Positions 28,464-34,199 of a stretch of DNA of 34,199 nucleotides are shown piece by piece. Origin of the DNA: CAZKXX01 sp964556705 (GTDB lineage Bacteria > Acidobacteriota > Terriglobia > UBA7540); contig CAZKXX010000036.1 of assembly GCA_964556705.1 (NCBI GenBank), forward strand, positions 1-34,199, written 5' to 3'. Position numbers and translations under genes: made by a program. The notes beneath the pieces were generated by a model, which did not search any database, was not told the origin of the DNA, and was given only the letters and a program-made list of their open reading frames with translations. Numbering within the stretch: the stretch's first letter is position 1; every line of letters begins with the position of its first letter.

Positions 28464-29834
28464 ATGTCTCTGCCGCGCATCGTCATTCTCGGCCGCCCGA
28501 ACGTGGGAAAGTCCACGCTCTTCAACCGCATCGTCGGCCGCCGCCGCGCCCTGGTCGGCAACGAGCCGGGGATGACGCGCGACCGGCTGCACGCGCCCGC
28601 CGAGTGGCGCGGAAGGCGGTTCGAGGTGGTGGATACGGGCGGCATCATTCCCGAAGAGAAGGATCTGATCGCCGGCGAAATCTTCCGCCAGGCGCGCAAG
28701 GCCATCGAAAATGCGGCGCACCTCGTGCTGGTTGTGGACGGGCGCGAGGGCGTGGTGCCGCTCGATGAGGAGCTGGCCCAACTCCTGCGCCGGACGGGCA
28801 AGCCGCTCGCACTCGCGGTGAACAAGATTGACACCGTCTCTCACGTGCTGCTGGCAGCAGATTTTCACCGTCTCGGCATCGCCGACGTCTTCGCGGTTTC
28901 CGCCGAGCACGGTCTGGGCGTGGACGATTTGCTCGAGCACGTAACGGCGGATTTCCCCGCTTCGGGTGCGGCGGTCGATGACCGCCGAAACGAAGAAGCG
29001 GGTCCGGGAATCGAAGGCGGCGATGAGGGCGCCGCGGCGACAGCCGGCGTCACCCGCGTCGCCATCATCGGCCGGCCGAACGTGGGCAAGTCCACGCTGC
29101 TGAACCGCCTGCTCAACGAGGAGCGCGCCATTGTTTCCTCCATTCCCGGCACCACGCGCGACGCTGTGGACGCCGAATTCCAACGTGACGGCCTGCGCCT
29201 CCGCCTGGTGGATACGGCCGGCATCCGCCGCAAGGGAAAGACGAAACTGCTGGCCGAAAAGCTCAGCGTGATTCAGGCGCGCAAACACCTGGAGCGCGCC
29301 GACGTGGCGCTCCTGGTCCTCGACGCGGTGGAAGGCGTCACGGCGCTCGACGCGAACATCGGCGGCTACGCGCACGAAAGCGGCCGCTCGGTGGTGCTGG
29401 TCGTCAACAAATGGGACGCGGTCCGCAAGGGCCCGGAAAGCACGAACGAAGTCACCCAGCTCATCCGGCGGAAGATGAAATACCTGGACTACGCGCCCAT
29501 CGTCTTCGTCTCCGCGCTGAAAGGGCAGCGGCTCAACAAACTTCTCGCCACCGTCGCGCGCGTGGCCGAAGCGCGCCGCCGCCGCGTGACGACCGCGGAA
29601 ATGAACCGCTTCCTCAAGCAGGTGAACTTCGAGCGCGCCACGACGCCCGCGCACCGCCCGGGCCGCATCTATTACCTCACGCAGGTCAGCGTCGCTCCGC
29701 CCACCTTCCTCGCCTTCACGCATCGCCGCGGGCCGCTCCACTTCTCGCTCGAACGCTTCCTCGAGAACCGCATCCGCGAGCACTTCGACTTCACGGGAAC
29801 GCCACTGGTCATCCGCACGCGCGCGGGAAATTAG
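28464..29834 (+). CDS. der: Ribosome biogenesis GTPase Der (EngA)
   Basis: 456 residues. Two tandem GTPase domains: G1 GRPNVGKSTLFNRIVG (8-23) with DTGG and NKID in domain 1, and G1 GRPNVGKSTLLNRLL (about 202-216) with DTAG and NKWD in domain 2. A C-terminal KH-like domain ends YYLTQVSVAPPTFLAFTH and TGTPLVIRTR. Der is essential for maturation of the 50S subunit. The inter-domain linker (residues about 170-195: VDDRRNEEAGPGIEGGDEG) is longer and more acidic than usual. ATG 28464 starts the first G domain; the frame remains open upstream only across the repeat array. Divergent from the siroheme gene. Confidence 0.96.
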   Translation: MSLPRIVILGRPNVGKSTLFNRIVGRRRALVGNEPGMTRDRLHAPAEWRGRRFEVVDTGGIIPEEKDLIAGEIFRQARKAIENAAHLVLVVDGREGVVPLDEELAQLLRRTGKPLALAVNKIDTVSHVLLAADFHRLGIADVFAVSAEHGLGVDDLLEHVTADFPASGAAVDDRRNEEAGPGIEGGDEGAAATAGVTRVAIIGRPNVGKSTLLNRLLNEERAIVSSIPGTTRDAVDAEFQRDGLRLRLVDTAGIRRKGKTKLLAEKLSVIQARKHLERADVALLVLDAVEGVTALDANIGGYAHESGRSVVLVVNKWDAVRKGPESTNEVTQLIRRKMKYLDYAPIVFVSALKGQRLNKLLATVARVAEARRRRVTTAEMNRFLKQVNFERATTPAHRPGRIYYLTQVSVAPPTFLAFTHRRGPLHFSLERFLENRIREHFDFTGTPLVIRTRAGN

Positions 29835-29888
29835 CGGCGACTTATCCCCCCGGCTGCGCGTCCAACAGAAGTCTCGCGAAAGCGGCGT

Positions 29889-29917
29889 TTGGCGCGCTGT
29901 GCGCGCGGTGCTATACT
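29889..29917 (+). promoter_or_regulatory. Candidate promoter of the PIN/TRAM gene
   Basis: TTGGCG (29889-29894), 17-nt spacer, TATACT (29912-29917) preceded by TGC. Four and five of six consensus matches plus a TGN extension; leader about 80 nt. Confidence 0.5.
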
Positions 29918-29999
29918 CCCCTCGGTGCGCGGGCCGCCCTGCGGCGGTTTCCCGCGCTGGCGGAGAGATGATGGCCCTCAGGAAAGGAGGTCGCGCGAT

Positions 30000-31019
30000 A
30001 TGTCCTGGGAAATGGGACTCGTCCGCACCATTTTCGTCATTGTTATCATCGCGGCATCGTATCAACTGCGCCCTTTTGGCCTTTCCAGCATTTCCTCCGG
30101 TCTGCTCGGCCTGGCTCTCGGAGTCATTTTCGTCCTCTTCGAGATGCGGCTCGAAAAAGCCAGCCTGAAACGGCTGATCGGGGCCGCGGTCGGTTCGATC
30201 CTGGGAATTCTCGGCGCGCTGATGATGAGCTACATGCTCCATCACACCGCGCTCGAGACGGCCACGCTCTCGTTTCTCCAGATCGTCCTGCTGCTGCTGA
30301 TGGCTTACGTGGGCCTGATTCTGGGGGCGAACAAGGGCGACCTGCTGAACCTCGCCGCGCTGGGCGGCCTCTTCAGCGGGGAGCGACAGCCGAAGAAGAA
30401 CTACAAGGTGCTCGACACCAGCGTCATCATTGACGGCCGCATCGCCGACATTTGCGAGACGGGCTTCGTGGACGGCATCCTCATTATCCCGCAATTCGTG
30501 TTGCGCGAGCTTCAGATGATCGCCGACTCCTCGGATTCGATGAAGCGCAACCGCGGCCGGCGCGGCCTCGACATTCTTCAGCGCATGCAGAAAATGGCGA
30601 CCGTTCAGGTGCAGATCGTCGAGGACGATTTCCCCGGCGTCCGCGACGTGGACATGAAGCTCATCGAGCTCGCCAAACTCTACGAGGGCAAGATCGTCAC
30701 CAACGATTTCAACCTCAACAAGGTGGCGCAGCTCCAGGGGCTTCCCGTGCTCAACGTCAACGAGCTGGCCAACGCGCTGAAGCCCATCGTTCTGCCCGGC
30801 GAGACGATGCGCGTCTTCATTCTCAAAGAAGGCAAGGAATACAACCAGGGCGTCGCCTACCTCGACGACGGCACGATGGTGGTGGTGGACAACGCCAAGA
30901 AAATGATCTCGAAGACCATCGACATTTCGGTGACCAGCGTCCTCCAGACCACCGCGGGGAAGATGATCTTCGGCAAGTACGACGACCGGCACAGCGCGGC
31001 GGAAGCGGTGCATCAGTAG
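30000..31019 (+). CDS. Membrane-anchored PIN/TRAM-domain protein (YacL-like)
   Basis: 339 residues. Four N-terminal hydrophobic helices (residues about 7-25, 30-45, 57-80, 85-105) are followed by a PIN nuclease domain: KVLDTSVIIDGRIADIC, VLRELQMIADSSD, RRGLDILQRMQ and IVTNDFNLNKVAQLQG, with the usual acidic ligands. A C-terminal TRAM domain (YNQGVAYLDDGTMVVVDNAK) follows. This is the YacL architecture. Order yacL-ispD-ispF is conserved in Firmicutes and other phyla and is preserved here. AGGAGG lies 7 nt before ATG 30000. The substrate RNA is unknown. Confidence 0.9.
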   Translation: MSWEMGLVRTIFVIVIIAASYQLRPFGLSSISSGLLGLALGVIFVLFEMRLEKASLKRLIGAAVGSILGILGALMMSYMLHHTALETATLSFLQIVLLLLMAYVGLILGANKGDLLNLAALGGLFSGERQPKKNYKVLDTSVIIDGRIADICETGFVDGILIIPQFVLRELQMIADSSDSMKRNRGRRGLDILQRMQKMATVQVQIVEDDFPGVRDVDMKLIELAKLYEGKIVTNDFNLNKVAQLQGLPVLNVNELANALKPIVLPGETMRVFILKEGKEYNQGVAYLDDGTMVVVDNAKKMISKTIDISVTSVLQTTAGKMIFGKYDDRHSAAEAVHQ

Positions 31020-31096
31020 AGGGGGCGGGCCGTTCCGCCTTCGGCGCGAATTCTTCGTTTCGGCTCCGAGGCTCTGTTCAAGGGGCGAAAACTGCC

Positions 31097-31175
31097 AAGT
31101 GTGAAGGAGGAAGGCTGAAAAGCCTCGAGGCTGGAGTATTCGCTGCGTCCTTCTGCCTTCACACTTCTTTCCTTT
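31097..31175. repeat. 7-bp units and inverted arms before ispD
   Basis: Units AAGTGTG, AAGGAGG, AAGGCTG, AAAAGCC (31097-31124) are mirrored by TTCTGCC, TTCACAC, TTCTTTC (31151-31171). AAGTGTGAAGG and CCTTCACACTT are exact inverted arms that can pair on the leader. The second array ends 4 nt before the ispD ATG. Confidence 0.7.
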
Positions 31176-31874
31176 ATGAAAGTCCTTGCCATCGTTCCCG
31201 CCGCCGGCATGGGCGTGCGCATGGGCGGAGGGACGCCGAAGCAGTTCCTCTCGCTCGAGGGCGTCCCGGTCTTCGTCCACACGCTGCGCAAGTTCGCGGC
31301 TTCCGAGGCCATCGACGGCATCTTCCTCGCGCTGCGTCCCGAGGAGATGGAGCGCGTGCGGCGCCAGCTCGATCCCGAGCGGCTGGCGAAACCCGTCCGG
31401 CTCGTCGCGGGCGGCGCGTCGCGCCAGGAGACCGTGAGCCGCGCGCTCGCGGAAGTTCCGGTGGAAACCGAAATCGTCGTCGTCCACGACGCTGTGCGGC
31501 CGTTCGTGGACCTGCACCTGATCCGCCAGGTCGTGGACGCGGCGCGCCGGCACGGCGCCGCCATCCTCGGCATCCCCAGCGTGGATACCGTCAAGCAGGT
31601 CGAGCGCCAGATGATTCTCGGCACGCTGCCGCGCGAACGCATCGTGCTGGCGCAGACACCGCAGGCGTTTCGCGCCGAAATCCTTCGCGAAGCGTTCGCC
31701 CGCGCCGCCGCCGACGGCTTCATCGGCACGGACGAGTCGAGCCTCGTCGAGCGGCTCGGCTACAACGTGACCGTGCTGATGGGTTCGGACCGCAACATCA
31801 AAATCACCAAGCCCTCGGACTTGCCGCTGGCCAGGCTCTATATCGCGCAGGAGAAGACACGCGTTGAGGGCTGA
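31176..31874 (+). CDS. ispD: 2-C-methyl-D-erythritol 4-phosphate cytidylyltransferase
   Basis: 232 residues. IspD couples MEP to CTP, the third step of the non-mevalonate isoprenoid pathway. The CTP loop IVPAAGMGVRMGGGTPKQFL (5-24), VHDAVRPFVDLHLIRQVVDA and the TPQAFRAEILREAF block are conserved. ATG 31176 starts the family sequence directly after a 7-bp array, with a weak ribosome site. The last codons (RVEG) and the TGA stop are themselves within the next 7-bp array. ispF follows in the same direction, and the PIN/TRAM gene precedes it. Confidence 0.95.
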   Translation: MKVLAIVPAAGMGVRMGGGTPKQFLSLEGVPVFVHTLRKFAASEAIDGIFLALRPEEMERVRRQLDPERLAKPVRLVAGGASRQETVSRALAEVPVETEIVVVHDAVRPFVDLHLIRQVVDAARRHGAAILGIPSVDTVKQVERQMILGTLPRERIVLAQTPQAFRAEILREAFARAAADGFIGTDESSLVERLGYNVTVLMGSDRNIKITKPSDLPLARLYIAQEKTRVEG

Positions 31875-32007
31875 GAGACGAAGGTCCACGGTTGAGGGTT
31901 AAGAGTTGAGAGTCAAGAGTCGAAAGCCGGAAAGGCGAAACGTGAGAAATCTGAAATCCTCGCTGTCGCGGCAGAGGAACTCTGAACCCTCAACTCTCAA
32001 CTCCCAA
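31863..32007. repeat. 7-bp arrays across the ispD stop and ispF N-terminus
   Basis: Array 1 (31863-31932): ten units beginning with G, e.g. GTTGAGG, GCTGAGA, GTTGAGG, GTTAAGA, GTTGAGA, GTCAAGA, GTCGAAA. It contains the ispD stop. Array 2 (31980-32007): CTCTGAA, CCCTCAA, CTCTCAA, CTCCCAA, roughly the reverse complement theme (CTCAAC/GTTGAG), translated as part of the N-terminal extension of IspF. Confidence 0.85.
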
Positions 32008-32487
32008 CCGTCTTTCCGCACCGGCATCGGGACGGACCTCCACCGCCTCGCGCCCGGCCGCCCGCTGATCCTCGGCGGCGTGCGTGTTCCTTTCGAGAAA
32101 GGGCCCGTCGGCCATTCGGACGGCGACGCGCTCGCGCACGCCGTGACCGACGCGCTGCTCGGCGCCGCGGCGCTCGGCGATATCGGCCGGCATTTTCCCG
32201 ACACCTCGCCGAAATGGAAAAACGCATCGAGCCTCGTCTTCCTCCGCTCGACGCGCGCTCTGCTCGCCCGCGCCGGCTACCGCATCGTCAATGTGGACGC
32301 CACAATCGGGCTCGAGCGGCCCAGACTCGCGCCGCACATTCCCGCCATGCGTTCGAAACTCGCGCGCGCGCTCGGCGTCAAGCCGGAACAGGTGAGCGTC
32401 AAGGCCAAGACCGGCGAAGGGCTTGACGCCGTCGGCCGCGGCGAGGCCGTTCGTTGCGACGCCGTGGCGCTCATCGCGTCAGCGTGA
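31942..32487 (+). CDS. ispF: 2-C-methyl-D-erythritol 2,4-cyclodiphosphate synthase
   Basis: 181 residues as called; the conserved core is about 157. IspF cyclises CDP-ME-2-phosphate to MEcPP. The zinc motif RTGIGTDLHRLAPGRPLILG, HSDGDALAHAVTDALLGAAA and IGRHFPDT are present, and KPEQVSVKAKTGEGLDAVGR near the end is conserved. No ATG, GTG or TTG lies in frame close to the core. The best start is GTG 31942, 6 nt after GGAAAGG, giving an unusual extension of about 24 residues that includes repeat-encoded SEPSTLNSQP. TTG 31906 is an alternative. Pairs with ispD. Confidence 0.9.
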   Translation: MRNLKSSLSRQRNSEPSTLNSQPSFRTGIGTDLHRLAPGRPLILGGVRVPFEKGPVGHSDGDALAHAVTDALLGAAALGDIGRHFPDTSPKWKNASSLVFLRSTRALLARAGYRIVNVDATIGLERPRLAPHIPAMRSKLARALGVKPEQVSVKAKTGEGLDAVGRGEAVRCDAVALIASA

Positions 32488-32589
32488 CATCGCCCCGGGT
32501 TTTCTTCTCCGCACATTCAGCATAAAATCCTCCCGCGCAGGGCTTGCGCCGATTCGCAAATCAATTCGAACACCCGTGAAGGAGTTGCG

Positions 32590-33576
32590 ATGCTGCCGCT
32601 TTCGCCCGAACCGATTCTGGAAATCGTTTTCGGCTTCATGTCGTCCAAGCATCTCTGTGTCGCGAACGAGCTCGGCCTCTTCGAGCAGCTCGCCACAGGG
32701 CCTTTGACCCTCGACACGCTAGCCGAACGCGCGCGCCTGCCGCGACGCTCGCTGCGCATTGTCGCCGACGCCATGGTGGCGCTCGGGATGATCGAACGCG
32801 AGGGAGAGCTCTACCGCAATTCGGCGGTCGCGCAGCAGTTTCTCTCCGGGCGCGGACTCGGCGACCTGCGCGCCTTTCTGCGCTTCTGGAACCGCATCGC
32901 CTACGTCCGCTGGAAACGGCTCGAGGAGTCGGTCCGCGCCGGACGCGGCGCGTTCGCGGGACAGGAGTTCACTCCCGAAGAGCAGAAGCTCTTCTCGGAA
33001 GGCGTCGAATCCGTCACGCTCGCTTCGGCGCTGGCGCTCGCCGCGTCGTACGACTTCGCGCCGCACCGCAAGGTGCTCGACCTCGGCGGCGGTACGGGCT
33101 CGTTTCTCGTCGTGCTCGCCGCACGCTTTCCGCACCTCGCGGGCACGCTGGTTGAAGTCGCGGGTCCGGCGGCCATCGCGCGCCGACGATTCGCCGAGCG
33201 CAAGCTCGAATCGCGCCTCGAGATCGTCGAGGGCAACTTCTTCGACGACGCGCTTCCCGAGGGCCACGACGCGGTGCTCATGGCGAACATCGTCCACATC
33301 TTTTCGCCCGAACGGAACCGCGACCTGCTTCGCCGCGTGCGCGAGCGCGTCCCCTCCGGCGCGCGCGCGCTGCTGGTGGATTTCTGGATGGACCCGACAA
33401 AAACCCAGCCGCTCTTCGGCGCGTTGATCGCCGGCGAGTTCCTCGTCAACACACAGGAAGGCGACGTCTATAGTCTCGAAGAAGTGCGCGCGTGGCTCGG
33501 AGAGACCGGCTGGCGCTTCCTCGAGCACAAACCGCTCAGCGGCCCGGCCAGTTTGGTCGTGGCCGAGGCGTCGTGA
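32590..33576 (+). CDS. SAM-dependent O-methyltransferase-family protein
   Basis: 328 residues. An N-terminal winged-helix dimerisation domain (PILEIVFGFMSSKHLCVANE, then LDTLAERARLPRRSLRIVAD) leads into a Rossmann methyltransferase domain with the SAM loop KVLDLGGGTGSFLVVLAARF, GNFFDDALPEGHDAVLMANI and VRERVPSGARALLVDFWMD. This is the plant-type O-methyltransferase architecture (PF00891) used for small-molecule hydroxyl methylation. The typical catalytic His is likely in the NIVHIF segment. GGAG is 5 nt before ATG 32590. The substrate is unknown; no biosynthetic partner is adjacent. Confidence 0.85.
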   Translation: MLPLSPEPILEIVFGFMSSKHLCVANELGLFEQLATGPLTLDTLAERARLPRRSLRIVADAMVALGMIEREGELYRNSAVAQQFLSGRGLGDLRAFLRFWNRIAYVRWKRLEESVRAGRGAFAGQEFTPEEQKLFSEGVESVTLASALALAASYDFAPHRKVLDLGGGTGSFLVVLAARFPHLAGTLVEVAGPAAIARRRFAERKLESRLEIVEGNFFDDALPEGHDAVLMANIVHIFSPERNRDLLRRVRERVPSGARALLVDFWMDPTKTQPLFGALIAGEFLVNTQEGDVYSLEEVRAWLGETGWRFLEHKPLSGPASLVVAEAS

Positions 33577-33593
33577 CGGAGTGCCTACTGCCG

Positions 33594-33660
33594 CAGACCT
33601 CGCTTTTCCAGTCTGTGCGTTTCCCGCCGGCTGGCGCAGACCTTGCTTTTCAGGTCTGCG
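33594..33660. repeat. Two REP-like hairpins
   Basis: Copy 2 is perfect: CGCAGACCT (33635-33643), loop TGCTTTTC, AGGTCTGCG (33652-33660). Copy 1 (33594-33615) is a variant, CAGACCT-CGCTTTTC-CAGTCTG, in the same orientation 43 bp earlier. Paired palindromes of this kind next to a RAYT gene are characteristic of REP/BIME substrates. Confidence 0.75.
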
Positions 33661-33682
33661 ACGTGTGGGCAAGCACCTCAGG

Positions 33683-33714
33683 GGAGGCGGTCCATTCTCA
33701 ACGGAGACGCCTCC
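33683..33714. repeat. Hairpin at the end of the RAYT gene
   Basis: GGAGGCG (33683-33689) and CGCCTCC (33708-33714) form a 7-bp stem with an 18-nt loop that reaches the last base of the RAYT stop codon. It lacks a T-tract; it could be the 3' end signal of the element or a weak terminator. Confidence 0.4.
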
Positions 33715-34199
33715 TAGCGATGATAGAACCTCCAGCTCGACCAAGGCCAGTCGGCCGGCGCCGTCACCAGTCCGCGCTTCACAGGATTGTCATGCATGTA
33801 GTCGAGTTTCTCCAGGCGCTTCTCTTCCGTCCGGACGCTGAAGGGATAGAACCGCCGTTGCCAGAGCCGATAAGTTGAGCCGTCGTGGACAGTCGAAGGA
33901 AGGCGCAGATTCCCCAGCATCCGGCGGCACCATGCGTGATGTCTCTGTGCCCGCAAAATTCTGAGGATGCGCGCCGCCGTGCGCTGCTTCAATTGCTGGA
34001 CTACGCGGCTGGTGGATTCGGCGGGCTGGCACTGGAGGAGCAGGTGGAAGTGGTCGGGCATGAGCACCCAGCCCAGGAGGAGGAACCCGAAATCCCCACG
34101 CACCTCCTCCAGAACCGCCACGAATTCCCGCGCCAGGCGGGGACTGAGAAAGAGGGGCGCGCGACGGTAAGTGCTGGCTGTGACGAATTGCAGTTGGCC
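33714..34199 (-). CDS. REP-associated tyrosine transposase (RAYT, Y1 family), partial at N-terminus
   Basis: 161 residues in the window; the frame stays open to the edge (GQLQFVTASTYRRAPLFL...), so the true start is outside. The HUH metal motif is VLMPDHFHLLLQ, and the catalytic Tyr is in LDYMHDNPVKRGLV, with the family end DWPWSSWRFYHR. This is the Y1/TnpA_REP single-strand transposase family that acts on REP hairpins and is usually domesticated rather than an insertion sequence. Matching hairpins lie 54-120 bp downstream. A GTG at 34121 would start a truncated product without the N-terminal strand, so it is not preferred. Confidence 0.92.
   Translation of the reverse strand, partial: GQLQFVTASTYRRAPLFLSPRLAREFVAVLEEVRGDFGFLLLGWVLMPDHFHLLLQCQPAESTSRVVQQLKQRTAARILRILRAQRHHAWCRRMLGNLRLPSTVHDGSTYRLWQRRFYPFSVRTEEKRLEKLDYMHDNPVKRGLVTAPADWPWSSWRFYHR

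Noticed and set aside
28317..31889. A 1190-codon open frame on the minus strand opposite der, the PIN/TRAM gene and ispD
   Set aside because: It lies entirely antisense to three well-recognised genes. Long antisense frames are common in GC-rich DNA and its translation (His/Arg/Asp-rich, low complexity) matches no family.

Overview
The window is GC-rich bacterial chromosome, about 65% G+C by eye, with genes on both strands. It carries a B12-dependent ribonucleotide reductase, CarD, a queuosine precursor set (queC, queE, queD), der, a YacL-type PIN/TRAM gene with ispD and ispF, a Tat-exported aldo/keto reductase, an FG-GAP/VCBS protein and a ceramidase. Together with several dispersed palindromic repeats (including the element that would translate as VIPSEARNL) this suggests an Acidobacteriota-like or similar uncultured environmental lineage. 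That placement is inference; no rRNA or tRNA gene is visible.

Layout. 1-4.95 kb: a partial ORF6N-domain gene, an APH/choline-kinase-like phosphotransferase, a tiny zinc ribbon, an aldo/keto reductase, an FG-GAP protein and a small hypothetical. 5.1-9.5 kb (minus strand): a small CxxC protein, nrdJ with its own promoter, a probable NrdR operator and a strong terminator, then carD with promoter and terminator. 9.8-11.2 kb: membrane metallophosphoesterase. 11.2-14.4 kb: an apparently lower-GC pair of SPPY methyltransferase and putative PD-(D/E)XK endonuclease (probable restriction-modification system), followed by a DPPY methyltransferase of resident-like composition. 14.4-19.3 kb: dispersed repeat, AraC remnant, Rnk and HPF stress regulators divergent from an NhaR-like regulator, then a beta-barrel protein with a YdjM-like membrane hydrolase. 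19.4-23 kb: ceramidase, small CxxC protein, secreted hypothetical and TPR lipoprotein-like/periplasmic protein. 23-28.3 kb: queC, queE, Cys-rich small protein, queD, DinG-type helicase, siroheme synthase domain. 28.4-33.6 kb: der, PIN/TRAM, ispD, ispF, methyltransferase. 33.6-34.2 kb: two REP-like hairpins beside a RAYT-family (REP-associated tyrosine) transposase that runs off the window.

The most unusual feature is not a gene. About nineteen short arrays of degenerate 7-bp tandem units are scattered at gene boundaries, each array with its own consensus (TCAGCNN, GTCCYTR, AMTTTCS, GTTGAGR, AGRRAKY and others). They abut start codons (der, ispD, queC, queD), contain stop codons (ispD, the FG-GAP gene), sit inside variable coding segments (nrdJ, the FG-GAP gene) and encode an N-terminal extension of IspF. 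They are absent from about 9.8 to 21 kb, including the restriction-modification island. Other points worth a second look are the NrdR-box pair upstream of nrdJ, the RAYT with adjacent hairpins, and the restriction-modification island.
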